A stretch of 64,000 bases of DNA, from positions 1-64,000 of the forward strand of contig NZ_JAELUH010000007.1 in assembly GCF_016429215.1 (NCBI RefSeq). Reading direction: 5' to 3'. The DNA comes from Herbaspirillum sp. ASV7. GTDB taxonomy: Bacteria > Pseudomonadota > Gammaproteobacteria > Burkholderiales > Burkholderiaceae_D. This document shows positions 44,514 to 53,895 of the stretch, one piece after another. Made by a program: the position numbers and the translations under genes. The notes beneath the pieces were generated by a model that was not told the DNA's origin, did no database searches, and saw nothing but the letters and a program-made list of their open reading frames with translations. Numbering within the stretch: position 1 is the stretch's first letter; the number at the start of each line of letters is the position of its first letter.

Positions 44514-45545
44514 ATGAGACACGGAGACATTTCAAGCAGCAAGGACGCCGTCGGCGTGGCGGTGGTCAACTACAAGATGCCGCGCCTGCATACGCGGGCC
44601 GAGGTGCTGGAGAACGCCAGGAAGATCGCCGCCATGCTGGTGGGCATGAAGCAGGGCTTGCCGGGGCTGGACCTGGTGGTGTTCCCGGAGTATTCGACCC
44701 ACGGCATCATGTATGACCGTGAAGAGATGTTCGAGACCGCCGCCACCATCCCCGGCGAGGAAACCGCCATCTTCTCGGAGGCCTGCCGCATCGCCGGTGT
44801 GTGGGGTGTGTTTTCGCTGACCGGCGAACGCCATGAAGAGCATCCGCGCAAGGTGCCGTACAACACGCTCATCCTCATCAACGACCAGGGCGAGATCGTG
44901 CAGAAGTATCGCAAGATCATGCCGTGGACGCCCATCGAGGGCTGGTATCCGGGCGACACCACCTATGTCTGCGACGGCCCCAAGGGCTTGAAGGTGAGCC
45001 TGATCATCTGCGACGACGGCAACTATCCCGAAATCTGGCGCGACTGCGCCATGAAGGGCGCGGAGCTGGTGGTGCGCTGCCAGGGCTACATGTACCCGGC
45101 CAAGGAGCAGCAGATCCTGGTCTCCAAGGCCATGGCCTGGATGAACAACGTCTATGTGGCGGTGGCCAATGCGGCCGGCTTCGACGGCGTGTATTCCTAT
45201 TTCGGCCACTCGGCCATCGTCGGCTTCGATGGCCGCACGCTGGGCGAATGCGGCACCGAGGAGATGGGCATCCAGTATGCCGAACTGTCCATCGGCGCCA
45301 TCCGCGATGCGCGGCGCAACTGGCAATCGCAGAACCACCTCTACAAGCTGCTGCACCGAGGCTACACCGGCAAGATCAATTCGGGTGAATCACCGGCCGG
45401 CGTGGCCGAGTGTCCCTTCGATTTCTATCGCACCTGGGTCAATGACCCGCAGGCCGCCCGCGCCCAGGTCGAGGCGCTCACCCGTAACAGCGCCGGCACG
45501 CCTGAATGTCCGATGCCGGGGATTCCGACCGAACCAGCAGCTTGA
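44514..45545 (+). CDS. amiE: Aliphatic amidase (nitrilase superfamily)
   Basis: A 343-residue cytoplasmic amidase very similar in sequence to the Pseudomonas AmiE I recall (opening [25 protein letters not shown]). The catalytic triad falls at the same numbers: Glu59 (FPEYS), Lys134 (KYRK) and Cys166 ([12 protein letters not shown]). It hydrolyses short aliphatic amides such as acetamide, propionamide or formamide to ammonia and the acid; AmiE and the formamidase AmiF are close relatives, so preference for formamide is possible. Start ATG 44514 follows AGGAGCAAG. In Pseudomonas this gene is controlled by AmiC/AmiR; here neither is present. Confidence 0.93.
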   Translation: MRHGDISSSKDAVGVAVVNYKMPRLHTRAEVLENARKIAAMLVGMKQGLPGLDLVVFPEYSTHGIMYDREEMFETAATIPGEETAIFSEACRIAGVWGVFSLTGERHEEHPRKVPYNTLILINDQGEIVQKYRKIMPWTPIEGWYPGDTTYVCDGPKGLKVSLIICDDGNYPEIWRDCAMKGAELVVRCQGYMYPAKEQQILVSKAMAWMNNVYVAVANAAGFDGVYSYFGHSAIVGFDGRTLGECGTEEMGIQYAELSIGAIRDARRNWQSQNHLYKLLHRGYTGKINSGESPAGVAECPFDFYRTWVNDPQAARAQVEALTRNSAGTPECPMPGIPTEPAA

Positions 45546-45573
45546 TAAGCCATTCGGGTTGGCAAGCTGATGT

Positions 45574-45704
45574 CCGTTCGGACTGAGTAGACCCAAAGGG
45601 TCGTATCGAAGCCTGTCCTGAGCTTGCCGAAGGAGCGCTCATGCAGCTCGCCAACCGCTGGCGCGCCTTCGATACGCCGCGTTGCGGCTACTCAGGACGA
45701 ACGG
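45574..45704. repeat. Intergenic inverted repeat, copy R3
   Basis: Outer arms CCGTTCGGACTGAGTAG (45574-45590) and CTACTCAGGACGAACGG (45688-45704); inner TCGTATCGAAG and CTTCGATACG blocks as in R1 and R2, with a longer loop. It fills most of the gap between amiE and fmdA. Confidence 0.9.
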
Positions 45705-45761
45705 CAGCAGCAATGCAGGCTGGCAGCAAGCCACGAACCTATCCACCACCAAGGAGATCGC

Positions 45762-46940
45762 ATGCAACACTTCAAGATCAAGCCCGGCGTCCCGCTGGCA
45801 GAGCAAGCCGAACTGGGCCACAACCGCTGGCACCCGGACCTGCCTTTCCTGGCCTCGGTCAAGCCGGGTGAATCCATCCTGATCGAGTCACTGGACTTCC
45901 TCGACGCCCAGATCCAGGACACGGATGACGTCTCCGACGTCAAGAACGTCGACCTGACCCGCGCCCACCCGCTGACCGGTCCTTTCCACGTTGAAGGCGC
46001 CGAGCCGGGCGACCTGCTGGTGATCGACCTGCTGGACATCAAGCCGGTCACGCCGGTCGGCTTCTCGGGCGTGTTCGCCAAGGAGAATGGCGGCGGCTTC
46101 CTGGCCGATTACTTCCCCGAGGCCGACAAGGCCATCTGGGACTTGAAGGGCCTGTATGCCACCTCGCGCCATATCCCGGGCGTGCGCATCGCCGGCCTGA
46201 CCCACCCGGGCCTGATGGGCTGCCTGCCCTCGCACGATCTGCTGGCCGAATGGAATCGCCGCGAAGCGCCGTTGGCCGCCAAGGGACTGGCACAGCCACC
46301 CAACCCGACCACCGCCGTGCTGCGCGGACTGACCGGCGCCAAGTTCGACGAGATGGCCAAGGTCGCCGCGCGCACCGTGCCGCCGCGCGAGCATGGCGGT
46401 AATACCGACATCAAGGACCTGTCGGCGGGCACGCGCATCTTCTTCCCGGTGTACGTGAAGGGCGCCGGTTTCTCGATGGGTGACCTGCACTTTTCGCAGG
46501 GCGATGGCGAGATCGGCTTCTGCGGCGCCATCGAGATGGATGGCGTGAGCCATGTTGGCTTCGACCTCATCAAGGGCGGCATGGCCAAGTACAACATCAC
46601 CTCGCCCATCTTCATGCCCAGCATCGTCAAGCCGCATTACGAGCAGTGGCTGACCTTCGAGGGCATCAGCGTGGAAAACGGCGTGAACTACTACCTCGAC
46701 GCCACCGTGGCCTATCGCCAGGCCTGCCTGAAGGCCATCGACTACCTGACCCACTTCGGCTACACCGGCAGCCAGGCCTACATGCTGCTCACGGCCGCGC
46801 CGGTGGAAGGGCGCATCGGCGGCATCGTCGATATCCCCAACTGCGCCTGCACGGTGGCCTTGCCGACCTCGATCTTCGATCAGGACATCACGCCCAAGGG
46901 CATGTTGAACGACAAGTCCTACTGGGGGCGCAAGGCTTAG
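45762..46940 (+). CDS. fmdA: Formamidase FmdA (acetamidase/formamidase family)
   Basis: A 392-residue enzyme unrelated in fold to AmiE. It hydrolyses formamide to formate and ammonia. MQHFKIKPGVPL, DFLDAQIQDTDD, RAHPLTGPFHVEGAEPGDLLVIDLLD (in part), FPVYVKGAGFSMGDLHFSQGDGE (in part) and NCACTVALPTSIFDQDI are conserved FmdA features. ATG 45762 has AAGGAG at 6 bases. It follows repeat R3 and precedes a hairpin terminator at 46966-46996 and fmdB. Two amidases of different families in one unit broaden the range of usable amides. Confidence 0.94.
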   Translation: MQHFKIKPGVPLAEQAELGHNRWHPDLPFLASVKPGESILIESLDFLDAQIQDTDDVSDVKNVDLTRAHPLTGPFHVEGAEPGDLLVIDLLDIKPVTPVGFSGVFAKENGGGFLADYFPEADKAIWDLKGLYATSRHIPGVRIAGLTHPGLMGCLPSHDLLAEWNRREAPLAAKGLAQPPNPTTAVLRGLTGAKFDEMAKVAARTVPPREHGGNTDIKDLSAGTRIFFPVYVKGAGFSMGDLHFSQGDGEIGFCGAIEMDGVSHVGFDLIKGGMAKYNITSPIFMPSIVKPHYEQWLTFEGISVENGVNYYLDATVAYRQACLKAIDYLTHFGYTGSQAYMLLTAAPVEGRIGGIVDIPNCACTVALPTSIFDQDITPKGMLNDKSYWGRKA

Positions 46941-46965
46941 CGGTTTGATGTGATGTGCTGTGATT

Positions 46966-46996
46966 CCCGGCCGGTGTCATGCCGGTCGGGTCTTTT
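46966..46996 (+). terminator. Probable terminator or attenuator between fmdA and fmdB
   Basis: CCCGGCCGG (46966-46974) and CCGGTCGGG (46982-46990) form a 9-bp stem with one G-U pair, followed by TCTTTTC. Confidence 0.7.
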
Positions 46997-47021
46997 CATC
47001 AGGATGGCTTGAGGAGGGAAC

Positions 47022-47318
47022 ATGCCCTTGTACGACATTCGCTGCAGTCATTGCGACGGTATCTTTGAACGGCTGGTTTCCCTGCAGGCCCTGCACGGCG
47101 AGACCGCCTGTCCCTATTGCAAGGCCATGACGGCAGCATCGCCCATGCCCACCGGTGGCCATGTCGGCCTGCAGGTCAGGCACCGCTGGCAACCGCGTAA
47201 CGGTGCCGAGCAACTGGCCGGGCAAGGTGCGACCGGGCCCGGTACGCATGCAGGGGCAGGGCGCAGCAGCGTGCTGCACAACTGCAAGGGACATAGCTGC
47301 AGTATCTGCGCGACCTGA
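47022..47318 (+). CDS. fmdB: FmdB-family zinc-ribbon regulatory protein
   Basis: A 98-residue protein opening MPLYDIRCSHCDGIFERLVSL and CPYCKAM: the Cys-x2-Cys ... Cys-x2-Cys zinc ribbon of FmdB. A further Cys/His group at the C terminus (HNCKGHSCSIC) is unusual. FmdB was linked genetically to formamidase regulation in Methylophilus; the molecular role is not settled. ATG 47022 follows GAGGAGGGA. It lies just after the fmdA terminator. Confidence 0.88.
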   Translation: MPLYDIRCSHCDGIFERLVSLQALHGETACPYCKAMTAASPMPTGGHVGLQVRHRWQPRNGAEQLAGQGATGPGTHAGAGRSSVLHNCKGHSCSICAT

Positions 47319-47326
47319 AAGGGGTG

Positions 47327-47563
47327 TCAGCCGAACAGACGGGCAGCGATCACCAGCAGGGCTATCGTGGCAAGCAGGCCGAGCAGGGCGACCAGATCGG
47401 CGTCCTGCATCTGCCTGCCCCAGTGACTGCCGCGCAGCGGCATGATCTTCGGATAGCGGCCCAGCGTGACAAGCTTGATCAGGCCGGCGCCAATGGCATA
47501 GAAGAAGGCGTTGAAGGCGAGGTAACGCAACAGGCCCAGTGAGAGGCCGATCAGGGTATCCAA
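47327..47563 (-). CDS. Small membrane protein of unknown function
   Basis: A 78-residue protein with two membrane segments (LGLLRYLAFNAFFYAIGAGLI and LVALLGLLATIALLVIAA, the first given in part) separated by a basic loop (LGRYPKIMPLRGSHWGRQ). It lies 12 bases after the HDOD gene on the same strand, so it is likely co-transcribed with it, and converges on fmdB. I recognise no family. Confidence 0.7.
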   Translation of the reverse strand: MDTLIGLSLGLLRYLAFNAFFYAIGAGLIKLVTLGRYPKIMPLRGSHWGRQMQDADLVALLGLLATIALLVIAARLFG

Positions 47564-47575
47564 GATGCCGCCTCC

Positions 47576-48448
47576 TTATTCCAGCATCGCATCCAGCCCG
47601 GCGGCCAGCTCGCCGAACTGGGGCATGGCGCGATCAGCCTTGTCCGGATCATGCTTGACCAGCAGCGGGCACCAGGCCGGGTCCACGCCCAGCTTCTTGG
47701 CCAGTGCCGTCGGGTAGCTGGCCAGCGCAGCCTCGTCATCCAGTGCCAGCACCTCGACCCGGGCCGCCCAGGCCCCCAGGTGCACCCAGCCGGCGGCGCG
47801 TTCCAGGCGGCCGCTGGCCAGCGGATCGGGCACCGAGCGCAGGGCGTTGACGAGGGCATCGGGGAAGTGCCAGATGCTGGCGAGCTCTGCCGAGACGTCG
47901 CCATAGTGGAAGCCCCAGGCCTGCTTTTCCTGGCGGGCACGGTCGCCATCGAGCACGTTGACCTGCCGGTCCAGCGGTGCCACGGTGGCCGCAGCCACGG
48001 CGTGCAGTTGCAACTGGCCGATGCCATGCATCATGCCGACGGTGAAGACGGCATCGCCATTATCTTCGCCGCTGCTGCCCTCATGCATGGCCAGCCAGCG
48101 CGCCGCCACGGCGCTGTAGAGGGTATGTCGCCAGAACTGGTGCAGGTCCATACCACGGGTGTTCTTGAAGGCAGCCACCATGCCATTGCCCAGCACCAGG
48201 TTGCGCACCATGACGAAACCCAGCATGCGCAGCGCGTCGTCGACGGTGCCGATGGTGCGCGAGACGTGGAAGAAGGCCGAATTGGCCAGGCGCAGCACCT
48301 TGGCGGTCAACGCCGGATCGGCGGCGATCTGCTGGGCGATCTCGTGCGTGGAAATATTCTCGACGTTGAAGCTGGCAATGAGTTGCTGCACCACCTTGGG
48401 AACGGTAGGCAGTTTGCCGGGTTGGTCGACCAGGCTCTTGAGCTCCAT
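47576..48448 (-). CDS. HDOD-domain protein
   Basis: A 290-residue protein with an HDOD domain: LPTVPKVVQQLIASFN, ISTHEIAQQIAADPALTAKVLRLANSAFF (in part), GTVDDALRMLGFVMVRNLVLG and VGMMHGIGQLQL, where the true HD-GYP metal residues are replaced (MHGIG), as expected for HDOD. These proteins usually act as signalling adaptors in cyclic-di-GMP or stress circuits. Start (complement 48446-48448) has GGAGGAA at 5-6 bases; the frame to 48589 is too long and without an SD. It is divergent from the DUF3141 gene. Confidence 0.86.
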   Translation of the reverse strand: MELKSLVDQPGKLPTVPKVVQQLIASFNVENISTHEIAQQIAADPALTAKVLRLANSAFFHVSRTIGTVDDALRMLGFVMVRNLVLGNGMVAAFKNTRGMDLHQFWRHTLYSAVAARWLAMHEGSSGEDNGDAVFTVGMMHGIGQLQLHAVAAATVAPLDRQVNVLDGDRARQEKQAWGFHYGDVSAELASIWHFPDALVNALRSVPDPLASGRLERAAGWVHLGAWAARVEVLALDDEAALASYPTALAKKLGVDPAWCPLLVKHDPDKADRAMPQFGELAAGLDAMLE

Positions 48449-48587
48449 GGAAATTCCTCCGTGCAATGGTTTTTGGCGGGCTTCAGATTCAATACCGCGA
48501 ATTGCGGTTCCATTGTCGCAGAGATCAGACGATTTGCTGCCTTCTTTCTCCGTATCATGGGAGCATCCTTGCCACTGGAGCGTCTTC

Positions 48588-51041
48588 ATGGTCAGTCGTC
48601 ACAAGTCTGCAAGCGTCACCCACAATCCACCCGGCGCCGATGGTGCCGCTACCATCGCGCCGAACCCGCCCTGGGGCGACCTTCCCCTGTATCTCCAGGA
48701 TTGCGTGCAACGCAGTTTCCTGTTCCTCGATACCCTGCTGGAGCGGGGCAACGATTACCTGGAACACCTGGAGCAGGGCACGCCACCCCTGCTCAAGTTC
48801 GAGCATGAGGTGGTGCTGGACGGCCATGACCTGCCCGAACCCTGCAACTATGCGCTGCTGCGCCTGCAGCCGCCGCCCGGCCTGCCGGTCGATCCGGCGG
48901 CGCGGCCGGTGGTGGTGGTCGATCCGCGTGCCGGCCATGGGCCGGGCATCGGCGGTTTCAAGTTCGATTCCGAGGTGGGCATGGCCATGAAGGCGGGCCA
49001 CACCGTCTATTTCGTCACCTTCCGCCCCGAACCCGAGGATGGCCAGACCCTCACCACGGTGATGGACGCCGAGGCCGGCTTCCTGGAGGAAGTCATGCGC
49101 CGTCATCCGCAATGCCAGGCCAAGCCGGTGGTGATCGGCAATTGCCAGGCCGGCTGGGCCATGATGACGCTGGACGCGGTGCGTCCGGAACTGTTCGGGC
49201 CGTTGATGATGGTGGGCGCGCCGGCGTCCTACTGGGCCGGCAGCTCGACCCTGAATCCGATGCGCTACAGCGGCGCCACCCTGGGCGGTACCTGGCTGGC
49301 CTCGCTGGCCGCAGACCTGGGGGCGGACCGCTTCGATGGGGCCTACCTGGTCGAGAATTTCGAGAAACTCAACCCCGCCAATACCTTCTGGAACAAGTAC
49401 TACAACCTGTGGGCCGGGGTCGACCAGGAGGCGCCGCGCTTCCTGGAGTTCGAGCGCTGGTGGGGCGGTTTCTTCCGCATGACCGGGGCCGAGATCGAGG
49501 CCATCACCGAGAACCTGTTCGTGGGCAACAAGCTGGCGCGGGGCGAGCTGGAGGTCAAGGGCAAGCGGGTGAACCTGCGCGACATCAGCGCGCCCATCGT
49601 GGTCTTCGCCTCCTGGGGCGACAACATCACGCCGCCGCCGCAGGCGCTGAACTGGATCATCGACACCTGGGGCGACGAGCGCGCCATCGCCGCCGCCGGG
49701 CGCACCATCATCTATGTGCTGCATGAGAGTGTGGGCCACCTGGGGATCTTCGTGGGTGGTTCGGTGGCGCTGAAGGAGCATGACCAGCTGGTCAGTTCGC
49801 TGGACGTGATCGAAAGCCTGCCACCGGGCCTCTACGAGATGAAGCTGGAGCGCAAGGATGGCCAGCAGTCGCTGCGCTGGGACGAGCTGGAGCCGGGCGA
49901 CTACACCGTCCACTACGAGCATCGCACCATGGACGATCTGCGCCGGCTCAATCCCGAGGGGCGCGAGGAAGAGGCGATCTTCTCCACCATCAGCCAGTGG
50001 TCGCAGATCAATGCCCAGCTCTACAAGACCTGGCTGCGTCCGTGGGTGCGCATGGTCGCCACCCGCGAGGGCGCCAACACGCTCATGCGCATGAATCCCA
50101 TGCGCATGCAGCGGCAGATGTTCTCCGATACCCATCCGGCGGCTGCCTACATCCGCCAGCAGGCCGCCCGCGCCCGCGCCGAGCGGGTGCAGCTGGACCC
50201 CGAGCATCCGCTGAAGCAGTACGAGCGCCGCATGGCGCAGAAGATCACCGATGAACTCAATGCCTGGCGCGACCAGCGTGATGCCCGCACGGTGCGCATG
50301 ACGCGCCAGGTGTTCGGCCCCAGCGGCCTGGGCAGCTGGCTGCCGCCGCGCGAACCGGACGCCGACGTCGCTCATCGCTGGGCGCAGCAGGAGCTGGGGC
50401 GTTACCGGGAGTCCGTGCTGGGCGGGATCGCCGAGGGCGGTTTTGCCGAGGCGGTGTGCCGTATCGTCATCGCCGGCATGATCTCGGTGGGTGTGTTCGA
50501 ACGTCGCAGCCTGCGCCTGGCGCGTCTGCTGGCGCAATTGCCCAACATGCATGCCAGTGTCTCGCCGCAGACCAACTGGGTGCAACTGTTGAAGGAGCAG
50601 GCGCGCATCACTGCCGTGGCGCCGGTGGAAGCACTCAATGCCCTGGAGACGATGTTGCCCGACCAGGCCAGTCGCGAGCGCGCGCTGGCCTTGTCGGCGG
50701 CGGTGATGATGATCGAGCCGACGCTGGCCAATCCGCGTTCGGAAATCATCGAGTTGCTGATCGGTACGCTGGACGTCGATCCCGACAAGGTGATCGCCCT
50801 GGCGCGCAAGCTCACCCGCGCCATCGGCGAGCAGTCCGATGACCTGCGGGTGCCGGCAGCGGCGGCGGAGCCGGCCAAGGCAGTTGCGGTCAAGAAGGCT
50901 GCCGCCAGGAAAGCAGGCGTCAAGCCGGCGCCCGCCAAGCCGGCTGCTGCCAAGCCGGCGGCGCGCAAGCGCCCGGTGGCAAAGGCGCCCGTTGCGCCGG
51001 CCGCGCCTCGCAAGCGGCGCAGCCCGGCGGGAGAGGCCTAG
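48588..51041 (+). CDS. DUF3141 protein, PHA-synthase-like alpha/beta hydrolase with histone-like tail
   Basis: An 817-residue protein. Residues ~40-400 are an alpha/beta-hydrolase domain like poly(3-hydroxyalkanoate) synthases: the nucleophile box VVIGNCQAGW with Cys186 (PHA synthases have GxCxGG), Asp345 in FASWGDNITPP and His384 in HESVGHLGIF. A long helical C-terminal region follows (TTMRM-type HR...KQYERRMAQKITDEL). The last ~55 residues are Lys/Ala/Pro-rich (KKAAARKAGVKPAPAKPAAA), resembling histone H1 or AlgP tails. ATG 48588 follows TGGAG. A role in PHA metabolism or in anchoring granules to the nucleoid is suggested but unproven. Confidence 0.85.
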   Translation: MVSRHKSASVTHNPPGADGAATIAPNPPWGDLPLYLQDCVQRSFLFLDTLLERGNDYLEHLEQGTPPLLKFEHEVVLDGHDLPEPCNYALLRLQPPPGLPVDPAARPVVVVDPRAGHGPGIGGFKFDSEVGMAMKAGHTVYFVTFRPEPEDGQTLTTVMDAEAGFLEEVMRRHPQCQAKPVVIGNCQAGWAMMTLDAVRPELFGPLMMVGAPASYWAGSSTLNPMRYSGATLGGTWLASLAADLGADRFDGAYLVENFEKLNPANTFWNKYYNLWAGVDQEAPRFLEFERWWGGFFRMTGAEIEAITENLFVGNKLARGELEVKGKRVNLRDISAPIVVFASWGDNITPPPQALNWIIDTWGDERAIAAAGRTIIYVLHESVGHLGIFVGGSVALKEHDQLVSSLDVIESLPPGLYEMKLERKDGQQSLRWDELEPGDYTVHYEHRTMDDLRRLNPEGREEEAIFSTISQWSQINAQLYKTWLRPWVRMVATREGANTLMRMNPMRMQRQMFSDTHPAAAYIRQQAARARAERVQLDPEHPLKQYERRMAQKITDELNAWRDQRDARTVRMTRQVFGPSGLGSWLPPREPDADVAHRWAQQELGRYRESVLGGIAEGGFAEAVCRIVIAGMISVGVFERRSLRLARLLAQLPNMHASVSPQTNWVQLLKEQARITAVAPVEALNALETMLPDQASRERALALSAAVMMIEPTLANPRSEIIELLIGTLDVDPDKVIALARKLTRAIGEQSDDLRVPAAAAEPAKAVAVKKAAARKAGVKPAPAKPAAAKPAARKRPVAKAPVAPAAPRKRRSPAGEA

Positions 51042-51046
51042 CCTGC

Positions 51047-51874
51047 TCAGGGGCGCTCGCCGGCAGCCAGCCGTGCGCGGATCTGGTTCACCACCTGCGG
51101 CAGGTCGGCCACCGAGTCGATGACGTAGTGCGCGCCGGCGGCGCGCAGCCGCTCTTCGGCCTGGGCCTTGAGCTGCGCCACTTCGGCGACCGGCAGGCAA
51201 TCCAGCGCGGCGCAGGTATGGCCGACCTCATTGCCAGACAGCGAGACCCCCACGCTCCACATGCCCGCCCGCAGGCCTTCCTCGATGCCGGGAACGGTAT
51301 CGTCGACCTTGATGCAGCCGGCCACGTCGTCGATCTTCAGGGCCAGCACGTTGGCCAGCGCCATGTAGGGACCGGGGCGGCCACCGGCGGCCAGTTCGTC
51401 ACCGGCGACTACGTGATCGGGAGCGATGCCGGCCTGCGCGGCCATGGGCAGCAGCACGTCGAGGACCTGGCGTGGATAGCCCGAGCAGGAACCGATCTTC
51501 AGGCCTTGCTCGCGCAACCAGGCCAATACCTGGACGGCGCCTTCGATGGGCTGCGAGTACTGGCCCACCTTGGCAATCTGCATCGGCATGAAGCGCGCAT
51601 AGATGGCATCGACATCGGCATCGCTGGCGCCGCGCCCGGCGTGGCGTTGCCATTGGGCGGCGATCTCGGGGGTGTCCAGCAGCACGCGGATATGCTGCCA
51701 CTTGGACAGTCCCATGGGGCCGCGTGCCTGTTGCAGGCTGATCTCGATGCCGAAGCTGTCGAAGGCGTCCACGAAGATCTGGGTCGGCGCCAGCGAGCCG
51801 AAATCGACCAGGGTGCCTGCCCAGTCGAAGATGACGGCTTGCAGCGGGCGGCCTGGGGCGGTGGGGTTGGTCAT
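51047..51874 (-). CDS. phnX: Phosphonoacetaldehyde hydrolase
   Basis: A 275-residue HAD-superfamily enzyme that splits phosphonoacetaldehyde into acetaldehyde and phosphate. The nucleophile Asp17 and Ala19 ([13 protein letters not shown]) and the Schiff-base Lys58 ([10 protein letters not shown]) have the same 41-residue spacing as Asp12/Lys53 of the Bacillus cereus enzyme. [15 protein letters not shown] and [12 protein letters not shown] complete the active site. Start (complement 51872-51874) follows AGGAGA; the longer frame to 51910 is not used. Last gene of the phosphonate operon; no phnW transaminase is present. Confidence 0.95.
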   Translation of the reverse strand: MTNPTAPGRPLQAVIFDWAGTLVDFGSLAPTQIFVDAFDSFGIEISLQQARGPMGLSKWQHIRVLLDTPEIAAQWQRHAGRGASDADVDAIYARFMPMQIAKVGQYSQPIEGAVQVLAWLREQGLKIGSCSGYPRQVLDVLLPMAAQAGIAPDHVVAGDELAAGGRPGPYMALANVLALKIDDVAGCIKVDDTVPGIEEGLRAGMWSVGVSLSGNEVGHTCAALDCLPVAEVAQLKAQAEERLRAAGAHYVIDSVADLPQVVNQIRARLAAGERP

Positions 51875-51906
51875 GGCGGTTCTCCTAGGGTGAGGTATTG
51901 ACGGGT

Positions 51907-53007
51907 TCAATCAGCGGCCGCGTCGGCGGCAATGAAATTGCGGCCTCGCGGGCCTTGCAGGGCCATTTGCAGGGACGTCTCCCAGCGCTCGGCCAGGCCG
52001 TAGTGGGATGGATCGGTGGGCACGCCCAGCGCTTCCAGGAAAGCGGTGAGCCGGGCGGCGGCCTGTTGGCCGTCGGTGGCATCGAGGATCCGCAGCAGCA
52101 AGGCATCGACCTCGGCATCGCGGCCCAGGGCCAAGCGCAGCACGTGGGGCAGCGAGAACGAGCAGGCGATGCCGTGGGCCAGGCCGGTCTGCAGCGTGAT
52201 GTCATAGGACAGCGAATGGGCCAGCGCCGTACGGGTATTGGAAAACGCCAGTCCGGCCTGCAGCGCGGCCAACGCCATCTGCTCGCGCAGGGCGATGTCG
52301 TGCGGTGCGCGCAGCAGTTGCGGCAGGGTGGCGAGGATGCTGCGGGCGGCGGCCACCGCCAGGGTCAAGGAGACCGGATTGCGGTTCACGTTCCAGATCG
52401 ATTCGAAGGCATGCGAGAGCGCATCCAGGCCGCTGGCCAGCGTGGCCGCCACCGGCAGATCGCGCATCAGTGTGGCATCGATGATGGCCGCTTCGGGCCA
52501 GGTCCAGGGCTGATGCAGCGAATACTTGCGGCCGGCGACCGCATCCCAGATCGTGGCCCAGGGGGTGACCTCGCTGCCCGTGCCGGCGGTGGTCGGCAGC
52601 GCAATCAGCGACTTCAGGCGGGTGAGCTCGGGCGCGAAGGCCGTGCCATCGCGCAGATGCCCGAGCAGGGGGGCGAACCGGCCTGTGGGGGTGGGTGCCA
52701 GCATGGCCTTGGCGCAATCGATGACGCTGCCGCCGCCCAGGGCGACGATGCAGGGCACATCGGCATGCTGCTGCCACAGGCGCTCGTACATGGCTTCCAG
52801 CCAGGCGACGTCGGGATTGGGGAGCACGGCGTTTTCGATGCCGGCCAGTTGCGCGCCGAGCAGCCCGGACAGTGCCTGTTCCAACCCCAGCGCGGCGGCG
52901 TCGGGGAAGGTGATTAGCAGCGCGCGGCGGCCGGCCAAAAGGCCGGGAAGCCGGGCCAGGCTGCCCACGCCGGCATGGACGGCGACCGGATTATGGTAAT
53001 TCCACAT
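51907..53007 (-). CDS. Iron-type alcohol dehydrogenase of the phosphonate operon
   Basis: A 366-residue group III (iron-containing) alcohol dehydrogenase: nucleotide-binding [29 protein letters not shown], and the metal ligands Asp195, His199 ([11 protein letters not shown]), His264 (ALAHSL) and His278 ([13 protein letters not shown]). It resembles the enzymes called phosphonoacetaldehyde reductase. Encoded 32 bases upstream of phnX and 45 downstream of phnE, it most likely oxidises 2-hydroxyethylphosphonate to phosphonoacetaldehyde for PhnX, or works in reverse. Start complement 53005-53007; SD weak. A TTG seven codons earlier is an alternative. Confidence 0.85.
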   Translation of the reverse strand: MWNYHNPVAVHAGVGSLARLPGLLAGRRALLITFPDAAALGLEQALSGLLGAQLAGIENAVLPNPDVAWLEAMYERLWQQHADVPCIVALGGGSVIDCAKAMLAPTPTGRFAPLLGHLRDGTAFAPELTRLKSLIALPTTAGTGSEVTPWATIWDAVAGRKYSLHQPWTWPEAAIIDATLMRDLPVAATLASGLDALSHAFESIWNVNRNPVSLTLAVAAARSILATLPQLLRAPHDIALREQMALAALQAGLAFSNTRTALAHSLSYDITLQTGLAHGIACSFSLPHVLRLALGRDAEVDALLLRILDATDGQQAAARLTAFLEALGVPTDPSHYGLAERWETSLQMALQGPRGRNFIAADAAAD

Positions 53008-53052
53008 GGTTCTGTTCTCGTTGATCAAGGGGATGCGGTATCACTCTCGCTA

Positions 53053-53895
53053 TCAGTGCGTGCGACCATCCTGGATGCGATGGCGCAGGCGGCTGGACAG
53101 GGCGTCTGCGGCCACCACCATCAGGGTCACCACGACGATGCAGGTGGCGGTGTCCTGGTACTTGAAAAGCTTGAGGCTATTGACCAGTTCGAATCCCAGC
53201 CCGCCTGCGCCGACCATGCCCAGCACGGTGGCCTGGCGCAGGTTGACCTCGAAACGGTAGAGCACGGTGGCGATCCAGGCCGTGGCGACCTGCGGCAGCA
53301 CGCCGAAGACGATCACCTGCACGGGCCGGGCACCGGTGGCGCGCAGCGCCTCCAGTGGCCCCTGGTCGATTTCCTCGATGCTTTCGGCGAAGAACTTGCC
53401 GATCATGCCCACCCCATGCACGGCCAGCGCCAGCACCCCGGGGAAGGGGCCCAGGCCGACCGCCGAGACGAAGACCAGCGCCAGGATCAGTTCATTGATG
53501 CTGCGCGTGACGTTGAGGGCCTGGCGCACCATGGCATACAACCAGCGGTTGGCATTGAGGTTGCGCGCGGCCAGCAGGGCCACCGGGATGGCGCCGAGTA
53601 CGCCCAGCAAGGTCCCCCACAGGGCAATCTGCACGGTTTCGATGGCCGGCGCGACCAGGTCGCCCAAGAGGGCCCAGTTGGGCGGGAAGGAGCGCGCCAG
53701 GAAGTCGCCGATCTGCGGTAGCCCTCCGGCCAGCTCGTGCCAGGACAGCTGGGTGCCGTCTGCGCTCCAGGCCAGCAGCCAGGCCAGCAGCACGACCAGG
53801 CCGACGCATTGCAGCCAGGCGCGCAGCGTCAGCGGGCGCGGGCCGGTCCAGAGATAGGCGTGCGGCGCCTGCGGGGAGGTGGTGGGGGCATTCAC
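53053..53895 (-). CDS. phnE: Phosphonate ABC transporter permease
   Basis: A 280-residue permease with about six membrane segments. WGTLLGVLGAIPVALLAARN, TRSINELILALVFVSAVGLGPFPGVLAL (in part), GKFFAESIEEIDQGPLEALRATGA (in part) and GMVGAGGLGFEL are conserved PhnE stretches, including the EAA loop. It overlaps phnC by 4 bases. Confidence 0.95.
   Translation of the reverse strand: MNAPTTSPQAPHAYLWTGPRPLTLRAWLQCVGLVVLLAWLLAWSADGTQLSWHELAGGLPQIGDFLARSFPPNWALLGDLVAPAIETVQIALWGTLLGVLGAIPVALLAARNLNANRWLYAMVRQALNVTRSINELILALVFVSAVGLGPFPGVLALAVHGVGMIGKFFAESIEEIDQGPLEALRATGARPVQVIVFGVLPQVATAWIATVLYRFEVNLRQATVLGMVGAGGLGFELVNSLKLFKYQDTATCIVVVTLMVVAADALSSRLRHRIQDGRTH

Noticed and set aside
45540-45760. 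An insertion sequence between amiE and fmdA.
   Set aside because: The gap holds only repeat R3 and short flanks; no transposase frame or target duplication was found. No IS, prophage, integrase or tRNA was recognised anywhere in the window.
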